Assembly: GCA_021014325.1 (NCBI GenBank)
Contig: CM037463.1
Location: forward strand, 20,902,026-20,966,025
Origin: Plazaster borealis
Lineage: Eukaryota > Echinodermata > Asteroidea > Forcipulatida > Labidiasteridae
Length of the DNA stretch: 64,000 nucleotides
Reading direction: 5' to 3'
Below the pieces are notes generated by a model, which was given only the letters and a program-made list of their open reading frames with translations, did not search any database and had not been told where the DNA came from. The translations under genes were made by a program, and so were the position numbers. This document shows positions 13,401 to 28,400 of the stretch, in pieces (position 1 is the first letter of the stretch; every line of letters starts with the position of its first letter).

Positions 13401-16400
13401 TGCATGCAGGCCGTTTGCCGTCATCATGTTGTGTTCCCTGAAAAATACAACACAGAGAGAGAGATAATGAAATAAACAAAATAGAGTAGTGTTTTAAACT
13501 TCTCTTACTTTCTGGACATTATATTTTGACTTTGACAGATCTGTTGCCAAGCAAGGGAGGCGCCGGGTTGACATCTAAATTCCTGAAAGAAGTGGTCGAG
13601 ATTCTTCTGGAGTACATCCAGGGCAACTTCGATCGCTCCACTAAGATCTTGGAGTTCCATCACCCCAATGAGCTGAGGGAGAGGCTGCACCTTGAGATAC
13701 CGGACAAGGCTGAGAACCTCGACCAGATTCTCCAGGATTGTCAAAACACTCTCAAGTACTGCGTCCACACGGGTAAAACGAAACACTATTTTGATCTTTC
13801 TTTTGTCTACAAACGTTGACCACTATTTTGTATGGAAGGCCTTGAATAGCAAAAACAAAGTTTAAACGGGCTTGGCAACAGTGCTCTTTTTAGTAAATCA
13901 TTAACACTCAACACGTTAACACTGTTTGGGATATAGTAATTTTCTTGACTATCAGTAACTTGGGATTAGTCAAGAAGCATGATGATGTATAGCGTGGCCT
14001 ACTACAAAAAAGGGCAACCAAGAGAGGGCAGAAAATCTCTCTACATCACCAGTTGAGGTGAACTCAAAATTTAAGTATCACACAATTTCGATCCCCGACT
14101 GTCACCTTTGGGGCCAATCTGCGTTGTTTTTAAGTAAATACCTACCACCAGTAGGCATAAGTGACGAGAGGTATCAATACGGCGCGCTGCCATTGGTAGA
14201 GAGGAACATTAAATTGACTCCCAAAATGGCGGAAATGGTGGAAGCACATTGTGTGGAAGTGCAGTCCGTGTTGTGCCAGGGGGCCAATTTCTAATGGAAA
14301 CGGGAAAGGTTTTAAAAGGTATCGTACACGTTTGGTAATGACTCAAAACAACTATTAGCATCAAACTTACTTGGTAACGAGCAACGGAGAGCTGTTGATA
14401 GTATAAAACATTGTAGGAAACGACTCACTCTGAAGTAACGTAGTTTTTGAGAAAGAGGTAATTTCTCACTAAAATAATAAAAACTTCTTGCAAGAAGTTT
14501 TTATTCCTATCTGAAAGCACACAAATTTGTACAACAAGGGTGTTTTTTCTTTCATCATTTTCTTGCAACTTCGATGACCAATTGAGCCCAAATTTTCACA
14601 GGCTTGTTATTTTATGCATATGCTGGGATACACAAGTGAGAACACTGGTCTTTGACAATTTCCAAACGTGTTCAGTGCCTTTATGCATGTATTTCTGTCT
14701 CTTAATTACACGAAAGGGATTGAATTGTACCGTAAACTTGTGCGGGCTGTCATGGGCGAATACATGCATCAACAATGGCATGGGGCAAACCGACGTTTAT
14801 CATGTTTAGTAATCAATTCATTGCCCCTACTTGTTGTTTTCTTCTATTACTCAGTTTTATTGTCATATTATCATGTGTTTTACAACACGGCAAGAAGGGG
14901 TGTGGACAATAATTATTGTTAAACATGTAAGAATGTGTCGTACACAGCACAACATGAATCGGAAGCGGATCTTGTAAGCAGATAAGTGGTGCAACTATAC
15001 GCAAATCCATTGCGAACGCGCACCACGGGCTGTCAAATCGTCTCGATCGTTTATGAATAATTACACTTTTGCTGAAGCATGTTTTTTCTGCACAACAATT
15101 TGCTTACCGGTATAACAGCTTTGTAAAAATGGGCCCAGCGCTCATGTTCCAATTCATATACCCGTCTCCTTATTAACTCACACATTGCAACCTTTTCGCA
15201 TTTTGCTGTGAAGGACAGACTGTGCCGAACAGGTTTTCATACACTACTCCCACTTGTCTGCAAAACAACTCATTTTACTATTAAAAAGAAAAATAATTAC
15301 ATCGTAAAAAAGGGACAAAGGCGCGTCCTTCAATTACACATTTCCACACGGTTATTCTCGTATTTTAATATCTCTCAATCTTCTTCCCAGGTCATCCTCG
15401 GTATTTCAATCAGTTATCAACGGGGCTCGACATTATTTCCCTAGCCGGTGAATGGGTGACGGCAGCCTCCAATACAAACATGTGAGTTGAATATTAGTTG
15501 GAATCCAGAGTCGGGTCAGTCTGGATCCGAATCCGTGTCACCGTGACTCGGAACCTGTGTACTTTATGGTGTGACTGTGCAGTGATCAACAGTCAGTGTT
15601 TGATTTGACTTATGAAACAAAAAATCACCAAAACCCCCAAACAGAAGGAATGCAACACATTTTATGAGATGACCTACAAATCCTACATCATGTTATATTT
15701 GTTACCCTCTTAAATCCTTCAGTAGCCTCTTTGTCAAATTATTCTTTTTGCCAGAATAAAGGATTCAAAAGGAATGAGGGCTGTAGGCCCAAGTAACATT
15801 TGCTCATCACTGGGTCAGGAATTCTAAATAATTTGGTGTTGAGTGGCAGGAGAGGAGGATAGTGGATGGTCGAGGTCACCTGTAGGCAAAACAGGCCCGC
15901 GGAGTAGGTTTTTTTAATAAAACACACACTCTCATCTTCTGATGTCTAGGTTTACTTACGAGATTGCCCCGGTGTTCACCTTGATGGAGCGTGCCATCCT
16001 GAAGAAGATGCGGGAAATGGTGGGCTACAAAGACGGCGACGGCATCTTTGCGCCTGGTAAGTGTGTGGTGCCACCTCCCACCGTGCGGTCACGATTCTTA
16101 AACCTTTGGGTTAAAAAAATATATAAAAAAAATAAAAATAACTGTCGAAAAATTATTGTGTACAAAAAAACGATTTTCGCAGATCTTTTTATTTGGGAAA
16201 GGGCTATGACCTCTTTCCCCTTGTCCATGCAAACAAATGTGTTTCTTTGCAATGCAAGAAGTTTAACACAACCTTTATACACTAAGGTTAAAAAACCTTA
16301 CCAGCACAAATACACATTATTTTCGTTGGCCTAATTAATTTCCGTCTGATATACTTTCAATGTCAAACTTAGGGGGAAACAACTTGTTCCAGTTTTTACC

Positions 16401-19400
16401 CCCATGAAAAGGCCTAATTGGGCATAATTTGCAAAAAGAATTAATTTCCAAATGCCCGAAATATTCGTCAAATTGTCGCCGAAAACGTTAAGCCAGTGGA
16501 ACATATTAAATCGGAAAGGACGATTTGTGGATGCAAAACATTTAATTTTAAGGTCAAAATCAGCGACGTAAGAGCGATGGATTTGCGGTTTGCGATCCCT
16601 TTAAGTGTGATGGCGATGGTCGCAAACGGGGACTTTGGTGAAATCGGCCCTCCATGAGGTTGATAAAACTCCCGCGTAATGCACGCAGTATTTACCCATA
16701 ACGCATAATGTTGTGCGTTCAAAAAAATTGATTGATTTGCCAGTAAAGATGGCCGACTTTACACTTTGTGACGTCAAGAGGGAACTATCTAAAGACACTT
16801 AGAGGGAAAAAAATAATTATGTTTATTTGTCCAAAAATGCTCCACTCAATGGCAGTTGTGAGTTTTAAAAAAAATCAAAAAAATAAGGCGATGGATGGTT
16901 TAATATTGATCTATAAAAACAACAATTAATACTTGTATTTTTGTTGTCGCAGGTGGCGCTGTTTCCAATCTGTACGCCGTGCTGTGTGCAAGGCATAAGT
17001 ACGTCCCGTCCTGCAAGCGAAGGGGACTGCTGGGCGCATCGGGGAATCTTGTACTTTTTACATCGGAACATGTAAGTATCAAAGGGGCGCGTTTTGGACT
17101 TGATCGTCTTTGGCTTATGGCTCCGGCTTATACGCATCAAGAAACAAGAGCAGAAGCTGATCTCTGGCCGTAGCCGCAGCCACTAAGCCAAAGATCCAAA
17201 CACGACCTTCTCTAACAAAACAAAACTGTAACTGAGACTGATTGTGCTTTCATCATGACGCCCTCATCCAGAAATTCAACAATCACGCAGGTGACGCAGT
17301 TGATAGTTGACAACTCCGAATTTTACGACAGCCATAATTGCATTCTTGCAATTATCTCATTATTTCGCAATGGAGCTGATCACATTAATTAATATCAATT
17401 TGGATATAAAAACCCATCTCTAGAAATCAAGAAAATGCGTAAAATTTATATAACAAAACATCCAACCCGAATCAGCAATGCTGAAGGAAAAAAAACCGAA
17501 AACAACCGAAGACAGAATCAACCGATTACGTGCACTTCCCCAGTTTTTATCGAGTCTTATTTTCTTCAAAAGTGACACATTTTAATATCAAAATAATATT
17601 TTCCACCCATTCTGATTGTTGGCTTAGTGACGCATTTGATATCTTAATCATATTTTCCACCCATTCTGCAAATCACTGCACTTTATGACTCATAAGAGTA
17701 AATTTGAACAGAGGCACAATGGGCACGACACACGAGTCCCGCCAGACGGCGATTGTTTGTTGTGCATACTGTAAAAATGACGACTTCGTTGAAAACAGCG
17801 AAGTAATAGAATTACACGTGATGGAACGAAACAAAATGAAAGAACTTGCAAGTTTGTAAATTATAAAACTCATTTGAAAGCATGGAGGTACACGCACGTG
17901 TGACGACTCTGTAGTCTGAAAGTCATAACAAGGGTGCACCCCACTAAATAAACTCCCATAGCATACAGTGCAAAATGCTAAATATTCAAAAATAACAAAC
18001 AAAATACTTAGAAGTCTCACAGCTTTTTTTACAGTAAAGGGAAAATTATCCATCGTCTCTTGAACTTTTATTTTTTAATATGGGGAATCCAAAGGCCCGG
18101 AGAGTTATTCTCCCTCCAAATAAAAACACCCCTACAGCAGTGAAATTTTTCAAACGTCCAAGCATCAATCTAGAGAAAAATGTCACCACACCTCTCGGCA
18201 AATAGGACCATTTTTCAGGCCTATGTCATCCACAATACCTCAAGTTGGAAGTCAAAACCCCCAAGTCACAATTGGGCAACCTTTTTACACTTTCCTTTTT
18301 TGGAGGCTCTCAAATCTGTCTAATATAGAATATTTTGAGGGCCTACAAAATATTAATGAGGCCGACGCTCTGTTGTCTGCCTATTTAGTGGGGTGCACCC
18401 CAACCTCGTTCCCATGGTGTACGATCTCGCCGCGCCATTTTGTTTTCTTTCCCAGAATGCCTTGCTCGATTATACACGTTTTGGCGACCCCAACCAATAA
18501 CCGGTTCGGTTGTTGGTCGTTGGTTCTGCTGTTCAGACTGAACGATAACCGAGTTGTGAGCTCGGTTACCGTTTCGGTTATGACGTCAGAAACAGTTATT
18601 GGTTACAGCCGCCAAAACGCACTCCTGGAAGTGTGAAACGAAAGTAGCCCAAAGCATTCTGGGAAAGAAACAATGGCGCGGCGAGATCGTACACCACTGG
18701 GAACGAGGTTGGAACATTGGGGAATTGCATCTTGCATTGTGTCTTACTAGATTTTATTTTTATTGATTTAGCATATAATTTCATTTTGCTTGGTACCGGT
18801 ATTGAACTATAATTTTCATTTTGCCAGAGTCATTTCTCATTGCGACGGGCAGCTGCAATCTTGGGCATTGGAACAGACAATGTGGTGTACATCGATACCG
18901 ACATAAGGTAGGTTAAAATGCAGTACAGATTTGTTTTAAGGAATTATATATGAGTAAAAGTTGATATTATTATTTACTCAAATATCAAGGGAAACTGAAT
19001 AAATTTTAAATAATTTTGGGTTGAATGGCTTCTGACGTGCACCCCCGAACACAGGTATTGACAAAATAGGGAGACCGCCAACATAGGGCTATAGATAGCT
19101 ATGTAGAGCACCGGCATGTTATCCTGAAGGTAGTTGGTTCAAATCCCGCTCTAGTAATTTGTTGTTTGTTCAAAACCAAAAGTATTACTTATACAATCAT
19201 TACAAAAATCTGTACAATACAAATAAGGCAAAACTTCCGGCTAGGCCAGGGGCAACAAAAAAACAATTATCACTGTGATCCGTGAACCAGCTTTCACACA
19301 ACTTAATAGGCTACCATCATACTTGTGTGCTTAATAGGCAACCAGTGACAGTTTTATTTTGCTAAAAAGACAAAACATAAATGTTTTCAATCCTTCCACG

Positions 19401-22400
19401 AAACACTTGCCTTCCACGAAATGACTTGTTGAACTTCGATTCACTTTGCAAAACATTGTATTGGTAGTTCCCTGGCGACTAGACGGTTTAAATATGTTCC
19501 TCTTAAGACACCTAAACTATAGACTGGTCCCCTGTCGTTATCCGCAAGGATATACACAGGCATTGGTCTTACAGCCCCAAATGATTTCATTGGATACAAT
19601 GATTTCATTGGATAAACGTGCAGTGACGTAAGCTTTCCATGTCTGTGTTATGATTGGTCCGAGGTGATTATAGTTTGTCAGCTTGCGCTTTCAATCGTCT
19701 GCATGCAGCGCGTGTGCATAATGGTTGTACATGCATGTAATTTTGTTTTATATGTACATTTACGGGTAAATTGACTGCGAATCTCCATGGATGCGAGGTC
19801 AAAGGTACATCTGGCAAGATCCGGCCAGGCGCTCAAGGCAGGTATCTGGCGTTATTCATGAGCCTCGAAGTGTGACGTCAGATATTCAGGCTAACCTGTA
19901 CTATGCCTTCCTACGACTTGTGAAGGCTACGAACTGACTTGTAAAGTCACGAGAGGGCAGCTGTGATCTCTAGCGGGCAGAGCCGTATATTGAGAGAGTT
20001 GCGACAACTTGCGATTAGAAGCCATTTTGTCTCCAAAAAATGCATTGGCGAATACAGGGTGCCAGACTAGTCTGCCCATTGGGTTGTACTGCATTTTGGA
20101 ACAAAATGGCGTCCAGCAACCACGTGACCGGAGAAAGCTGGTCCCTCCATGTCGCAACTCTCTCAATACACAGCTCTGCTAGCGGGAGAATACAATCAAA
20201 TGCCCATTACACTGCAGCGGATAGCTTGTAATGAATACCGGTAGCTAGACGTGTCTGTGTTTTGCGAGTTATTCAAGGTGGTGCAGGTGTTGTTTCAATT
20301 GATTTACTTTTTAAAACAGTTGTCTTTATATCAACCATTATGTTTTGTTGAATCTGTTCTATAACACAGGGGTAAAATGAACCTTGACGATCTGGAAAAT
20401 AAAATACAGCAAGCTATTGCCAGAGTAAGTGCAACCCGCCTGTCAAAACTCCCAAAATAAAACAAATCCTATTATTATACGTATACAGTTTTTATTACAA
20501 CGTACACCTGTTGGTCGTGAACACTTCCCGTTGACCACATCTAAACTAAAAGTATTCCGAATTTTAGACATTGTGTCCGGATATGACTAAACAAACTGCT
20601 GGGCCTCTTGACAATACTTTTACTTTCACTTGGCACTCTAAAATGTGTGAGCATTTGTTTTCAGTAAACTCAACTTTTGATGGATTTTGTGTCCAGGGTG
20701 ACAAGCCGTTTTTCGTCAACGCAACCGCGGGGACGACTGTTCTAGGCGCCTTCGACCCCATCAATGCAGTGGCTGATATATGTGAGAAGTACGACCTGTG
20801 GATGCATGTCGACGTAAGTGCAGACTCGGGCTTTTGAAAACAGCTGTTGGTGAATCAGTATGTTACGGAATGTTGCGAATTGCCGCCACATGAATGACAA
20901 AATCTTTCTCTTATCGTGTACATACTTATCGTGTACGTACACGCTAAGATATCTTGTACATGTACATACACGATTAGTTATCGTGTACGTACACGATAAG
21001 TCATCTTGTACGTACACGATAAGTCATCTTGTACCTACACGATAAGTTTGGACGTATCGTTTACTTACACGATAAGTTTGAATTTATCGTGTAAGTAGAC
21101 GATAACCTATTATGTACATACACGATAAGTTATCGTGTACGTACACGATAAGAGAGAATTTTGTTGCATTCATGTGGCGGCAATGTGCTTCCGTTGAATG
21201 TAAGTGTTGCAAATAAGTTCCAGCGGTGGAGGAAAGGGGAGGAAACGGTGGAAGTAGAGGAGGGTGCATTTAATGTACAGGGTTGGGTGTAAATTCCCAC
21301 TGCAGAAAAAACACCTCGCAGCAACATGAAATGACACTGACGTTCTAGCTAATCATTATGCCATTACTGTTTTCCTCACTTGTTCGTTTTGGTCGTAGGG
21401 GGCGTGGGGAGGCGGTGTACTGATGTCTCGTAAACACAGACACAAGCTTGAAGGCATTCACAGGTAAGGTGGTGTACATTCATACAAGTACATTGTGTAA
21501 TTGCATCAGAGAGGGCGCTATATATTATGCCAGCTCAGAGCCGTATATTGAGAGAGTTGCGACAACTTGCGATTAGAAGCCATTTTGTCTCAAAAAAATG
21601 CATTGGCGAATACAGGGTGCCAGACTAGTCTGCCCATTGGGTTGTGCTGCATTTGGGAACAAAATGGCGTCCAGCAACCACGTGACCGGAGAAAGCTGGT
21701 CCCTCCATGTCGCAACTCTCTCAATACACAGCTCTGTGCCAGCTCAGAGCCGTATATTGAGAGAGTTGCGATAACTTGCGATTAGAAGCCGTTTTGTGTA
21801 AAAAAAACCCGCATTGGCAAATACAGGGTGCCAGACTAGTCTGCCCATTGGGTTGTGCTGCATTTAGACCAAAATTGGTGTCCAGCAACCACGTGATCGC
21901 AACTCTCTCAATACACAGCTCTGTGCTAGCTTCCTACCGGTTGCAATTACTAGCGTAAAGATCATCGGGAAAAAAAGATCACACAATGAAGAGTGCGCCC
22001 TCTGTTTGTGACTTAAGTCAAGACTATCGAATGACAAGGCAACCGGCGCGGAAAATGCAGTACTCAATGCAGCGGTTGCGATTGAGTCAACTTAAAGTCA
22101 ACAAGCTTTACCTATCACCCAGCGCAGAAACTACGGAATGTAAGGGGGGGGGGGCACAAGGGGTTGACACATTTTATCTAGGGGCACTTCTTCCCAATTA
22201 AAGCTATAGTTTTTGTTCGCATTTTTCTCAAATAAGCCCCCTTTCAGTGCTATCGTTATGCCATTTAATATTTTAGAGACAATCTACCGTGGAGGTAAAA
22301 ATAAATTGTCTGCGTGTAAATAGAAAATTAGTTTTAAAAACACTGAAATTACTATACCTTAAAAACTCATAAAATGTAACATTTTATTCGGGTTTATTAT

Positions 22401-25400
22401 TAATATAAAAAGTCCAGATGTCAAATGGGAATGGGGTGGTGAGGGGGGGGGGTGGGAGGGGGTCGGGTGGAATCAGGGTATGGGGGGCACGGACATCATT
22501 TCGGGGTGGTGGCACGTGGTAATGTTACTGCTATCATCTTCAGATAGTAGCCGTTAACTGTAAAGTTTGCAGACTATTCCATTACAAACGCTTCATGGTC
22601 TCTACCTTATAACTATTTCCATCTTGTTCGATGACACACTAGATCGTGGCACTGGTACAACATTGTTTCTAAGTTTTCACAAACTTGTTTGTTAAAAAAG
22701 ATTCATTGGAAGTTTTTTGACTAATTGGTTTTTGTAGAGCAGACTCGGTGACTTGGAACCCGCACAAAGTGATGGGCGCTTTGCTACAATGCTCGGCAAT
22801 ACTCATCAAGGAAGACGTAAGGAAACCATCAAGATTTCTCTCTTGTTATTGTTTAGGCCTAAAAAAAATCCAAAAAACCTAAACATAGTAACTCAAGGCT
22901 GACTTTGGCACTTCTTATGACCTTTCGCTCATTAAAATTTCAATTTTGCTTCGTTATATGATGTTTTCAATGGTTTTGAAACCACAAACTGGACCATTAA
23001 ATATATATTTTCATCTTAAAGAGCCCATTTTCGTAAATCAATGTAAAATAAATGAGCCTGTGGACGTCGATCTGGAGAGGGTCGAACCATTCGAAGACCT
23101 TTATAATTATGAGACCTTATCTTGTTTTTCCCCAGTGTGATCAAAGCGAGTCTAAAAAAGTATAAAAATATAATAAAATTTTGTTTGAAAAATAATCTCA
23201 TATCCATCCTATATTTATTTTACTAGGCAGCACAAACGCATTACGTACATACATATAAAAAGGAATTTAATCAAGACTAAGAAGACAAGCCTAAGGAAAA
23301 CCAAAAAGCGAAAAGGGCCACCATAATTTATAGGGCGATCCAGACGATACAAAAAACCTAAAGTGACGGGAACAATTACACAATTAAAGTTTGAATCTTA
23401 CAAATATACTGTTTTCAAGAAATACACCATCCAGCCAACCTGCGAATGTTTCGTCAAATGTTGTGGTCTAAAATGAACACAAGGGGTTAAACAGTTTGAG
23501 GGAGTTTTTTAGGGGGAAGTTTGTACATGTTTACAGGTACATATTTTTGTCGATTGTGACAATCGGAAAAGTTAATGCAATAGTGACTTGAGGAGGACTG
23601 GCACTTGCATGTTTAAACTTGTAGACCGTCCCTTTTTTTCTTTTTGCGTAAGTGTATAAGTCAACCAGAACATGAGTCGATGCTGTGTTTTAAATTCATT
23701 TCTACTTTCTGTAGGGGATTTTAGAGGACGCAAACTCGATGAGGGCGCCCTACTTGTTCCAGCAGGACAAGCACTACGACGTGTCCTACGATACCGGGGA
23801 TAAGGCGATACAATGCGGCCGACACGTTGACGTATTCAAATTCTGGCTCATGTGGCGGGCGAAGGTAGGCTCGGGTCATTTCAACTCTCAGTTTACTCTG
23901 TGGTTGAAGCGCTTAAAAGGCACTGTAACGGAGAGCTGTTGATAGTATAAAACATTGTGAGAAACGACTCCCTCTGAAGTAACGTAGTTTTTGAAAAAGA
24001 GGTAATTTCTCACTAAAATAATAAAAACTTCTTGCAAGAAGTTTTATTCCTAACTGACAGCACACAAATTTGTACAACAAGGGTGTTTTTCTTTCATCAT
24101 TTTCTTGCAACTTCAATGACCAATTGAGCCCAAATGTTTACAGGCTTGTTATTTTATGCATATGTTGGGATACACCAAGTGAGAATACTGGTCTTTGACA
24201 ATTACCAAATGTGTTCAGCGCTAGAGTAGACTAATGGATGGAACAAAGTAAAGTACACGGGCTTCAAGTTATATGTCCCCCCCCGTGGAATATAAATTCG
24301 TCGGCTTAATTGACTGATGGCTACATAACCTTCTTCAAAGTTCAATTGAATAAAACCAATAGTACTTAACGGGAAGGTATACGTTTGGTAATCACTCTTA
24401 AAATTAATGGCCAAAACAACCTACTTGGTTAAAAGTACAGTAGCTCTCGATAGTATAAAGCATTTTTAGAATCGTTTCACTTCGAAGTAATGTGGTTATG
24501 GAAACAGATATAAGTTGTTATACCCCAAAGTTTGAATCTGAGAAACGTTACTGTCAGATACGTTTCTCAGATTGTGTATTTGAATTACGGATCATTCTTC
24601 CTGCATGGACATATTCGCTCCGGATTTTCGGCGATATCTCAAAAACGCAACCTGAAATGAAATTTTCACAGGTCAGTTTTATTGTATATCTACATATAGG
24701 ATTAAAACAATGGAACGGTTCCAAAAGCCAAAGGTATAATTTCCCTTTAAAGGTGACCCTTGCCTGTAATTCCAGGGGCAACTAGTGTTTCACATGAACC
24801 GAGCAAACCGTCAATATTTTCCTTTGCCTATACACTCTCAAAATTCCGGGGTCAGAATTTACCCTAACTCCGAGTTCCTGGGGGTGGGGGGGCTGACCAT
24901 TATTTCTGGCTCAGGCTGACCCGGAGACTGGTTAAAAAAGAAGAAAAAGAAGAGATTTTAGCTTGGATTCTGCATCAGTTCGACCCATTTCTGGGTCATG
25001 TTGACACGGATTCCGGGTCATACTGACCCAGAACTGGGTCATGATCCTTGAGGACCTGAATCTGGGGTCAATTCTGAGCCGGGAGTTTGTTTTAGAGTGT
25101 ACGAGGTATGTTCTTCATGACATCACAAAAGGGCTACGTGGCACAATAGTGTACATTATCTCAATTGAAGAAAATGTACCGGTATACAATTTCACATTTG
25201 TATGGGATTGCCGAGTACGGTTTTTAAGAAACGGAACATGAATGTCAGGATTGGGAATAGTTTCCTCTCCTAGTAGGGCATTATGAAGTCACCGTACTCC
25301 TAAAATAACAAACCCCTGTTTGGCTTTGAAGTATTTCAAATTATGCCTAATTGGATTTACGTTTAAATTACTGTAGAAAATGTGAAGCTTCCTATATCAA

Positions 25401-28400
25401 CAGTGTAGTATCTTGCCTACCAGGAAAATCCCTGGAGTGCTCGATGCCTTTTTTGTTAATTTGAACAAGGTGATTTTGTCTTTGACAGGTAAAATTTACG
25501 AGTAACCACAAATAGATGAAACGTGCAAACGTGGATGCATTATACCTAAAAAGCATATTGACGTTCATAATAGAAAAACGCGGTTCTCAAAATAGCGTTG
25601 TTATCACACAAAGCCAACGGGCATCCCAGAGCGCTGATTATTTTTTATGACAGGTGTACGCAGAGCTTTGTTTTGAATTATGAGACCCATTTAGAATAGA
25701 ACATTGTAAGGGTTTACAAGAGGGACAGGTGATGTGGTGAAATCTGCAACAAGCCAAGCTAGTAGAAGCTCCGCGGCGATAAACCCTTTCTCTTGTAACG
25801 AATGCAGGGATCTTTACATGCATTAGACTACACAAGGGACCTGCGGCTTCACGTCCATTCCGAAGAATGAAGCAATATTTATGGTGAAGTGTCATGGCGG
25901 AAATCCAAAACCCTCACTCTGACAACACCATAACTTAAATCCGCTACACCAGACCGCTCAGCCTCGACTTTGCCCTGATTTCGGGCACAAAACATGCCCA
26001 TGTTAACTTTTCGAGAGGCAGATGATGATATCGACGAAAATGAGCAAGGTGTTCTTAAGGCAGGCTGCCTCGTGTATGAAGGAAACGCCGATGTAATGCT
26101 CCTGCGTTATACACCCCATCATATTCTATCCATCTCACATGTAAAAGGCCATTGAGCTCTATGATTCACAGCGACCTCTGTTGACGAGGCAATGACTATT
26201 ATTGTAGAGTCAACAAGTATACAAACAAAGCAGCCCGAACACCTGGCGTCACACTTCGAAGCTCGCGAATAACGCCAGATACCGTTATTTAGGAACCTGG
26301 CTTTCCGTCCAGATGTACCTTTGACCTTTCATGCCATAATAATGTGTGTACCGCACACACACCAAACTTATGTAGTATCACCATCAGTCTGGTAGTTATA
26401 CGTCATTGTATGTATATGTCCATCCTTTTTAAATGCCTAACTATTTGTATTTTTCTGCAGGGAACACGGGGATTTGAGAACCACATTAACAGGCTCTTTG
26501 AGTTGGCACAGTAAGTAAAACCAAATAACAATTGATTATATGAACAAAGACAGGTTGATGTATTCGTCTTCATGAGACTGATGGGGTGTTGTGTGGATGA
26601 TGCTATAAGAAATATTCATCTCACTATACAAAAAGACAACACTTTTATACAAAAACATGCGTTAAAGGTACGGTTATACTTTGTCAATGACCCGAAAGCC
26701 TACTTGTTATAAAGATGGTAATGGTAGTAAGCAACCCGGGAAACTATGTCGTCTGAAGTGCCACCGTTAATTTGAAATCAGTACAAGTATGAAAACAAGT
26801 TTGAATCTCCGACTTTTAAAAATTTCCCTGGCGTCCATTTGAATGCTGCCCTTAATACCGCCACAGATGCGTTTGGTATCCGCTGTTACCTCGCTAAACG
26901 TAGATGGGTTCGATGCTTTTGATGAAAATACCATGACAGTTTTTGTGTGTGCTGTTTTTTACAAGTAGGCACTGCATAGTAAACTGAAAATTTCATATGT
27001 GATTTTTATTGTATCTTTCTTGATAATTTTGACTATAAATCAGCATTCGTTGACAAAATCAAACGATGACCAGGTCCCTGCTTTAATACAAACAGTACAG
27101 TTGTTTTAAAGGTATCGTACACTCAAAACAAATATTAGCATAACAACTTACTTGGTAACAAGCAACGGAGAGCTGTTGATAGTATAAAACATTGTAGGAA
27201 ACGACTCCCTCTGAAGTAAGTAGTTTTTGAGAAAGAGGTAATTTCTCACTAAAATAATAAAAACTTCTTGCAAGAAGTTTTTATTCCTATCTGAAAGCAC
27301 ACACATTTGTACAACAAGGGTGTTTTTTCTTTCATAATTTTCACAGGCTTGTTATTTTATGCATATGTTGGGATACACCAAGGGAGAACACTGGTCTTTG
27401 ACAATTTCCACACGTGTTCAGTGCCTTAAAAACACAGTGTTATTGTTTATGATGCGATGTAGAAGTATTAATGACAATCAAGTGGCGTCGTTTTGCACTC
27501 GTTGATAATGATGTGTCTATCCCAGCAATGGTGTGACAGGAGATTCTGGTCCCCTATACGGCAAATTGAGTAGAAATATCGTCTCACAGCGCCCTCTTTT
27601 GAATCAACTTTCGTCAGCCCATAATAACTGCATCGGGGACACATGCCGGTGTGGCAGAAGATTCTGTCACCCCAGAGATTCTGTCCCCCCACCCATCCGA
27701 CGAACTGTGTACAAACTTCTGCTGATGGCGCCCTCTATTGAATCATCCTCCTCTAGCCCATGTTAATTTCCCTAGGACACGGGCACTCCATCCAGTTAAA
27801 TAACACAATGAATCAATATTAATAAACCATTTTGAATACGATAGTTTTCGACTCCTTTGTATTCAGATATCTTCTGGAAAAGCTGAAGTCAAGGGAAGGA
27901 TTCAAAATTGTCCATGAAAAGGTAAGGTTTTTAAAAAAGTAATGTTTTCCAATTTTTAGCAGGCAGGATCTTTAAATACCTTCTTCTAAAGATAATGAAA
28001 ACTTTTTGATAATGCCCCCACAAATTGTAAGTACCAACCGAAACCTATTTAGGAACAAATAAAATAAAATAAAATAAAATAATAATCGGACCCAATACCT
28101 CTAAAACGAAATGTTCCAAAATACTCTCTTTTGGGGGAAAAATTTGGACCTACCATATTTAAACAGCTACTTGAGCGAAAACATTGTTAATGGGAATGTT
28201 CTTTAAACTTGTTGTGTGTTCATCATTCAATTGTGATTTTGTTATTTTTACACTTTTGTATTTATCGATAAAAAATGTTGGCCCCTACCTCAAGGTTTTG
28301 AAAAACTAGCCACATTTCTGCCGTTGACGGCGTACGTCAAATTTACAATTGTTTGAGTCATTTGTGGGATGTGCTCTGTTGCTTTGTAATTGTAACAAAG

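Noticed and set aside
13505..13786. 93-codon minus-strand frame
   Set aside because: Antisense shadow of GAD exon 2.
17933..18401. Possible element bounded by the inverted pair GGGTGCACCCCACTAAATA
   Set aside because: Only about 20 bp at each end match; no target duplication and no second copy seen.
19070..19165. Functional tRNA gene
   Set aside because: A and B boxes are present but the acceptor stem does not pair and the sequence runs into non-tRNA DNA; a SINE head fits better.
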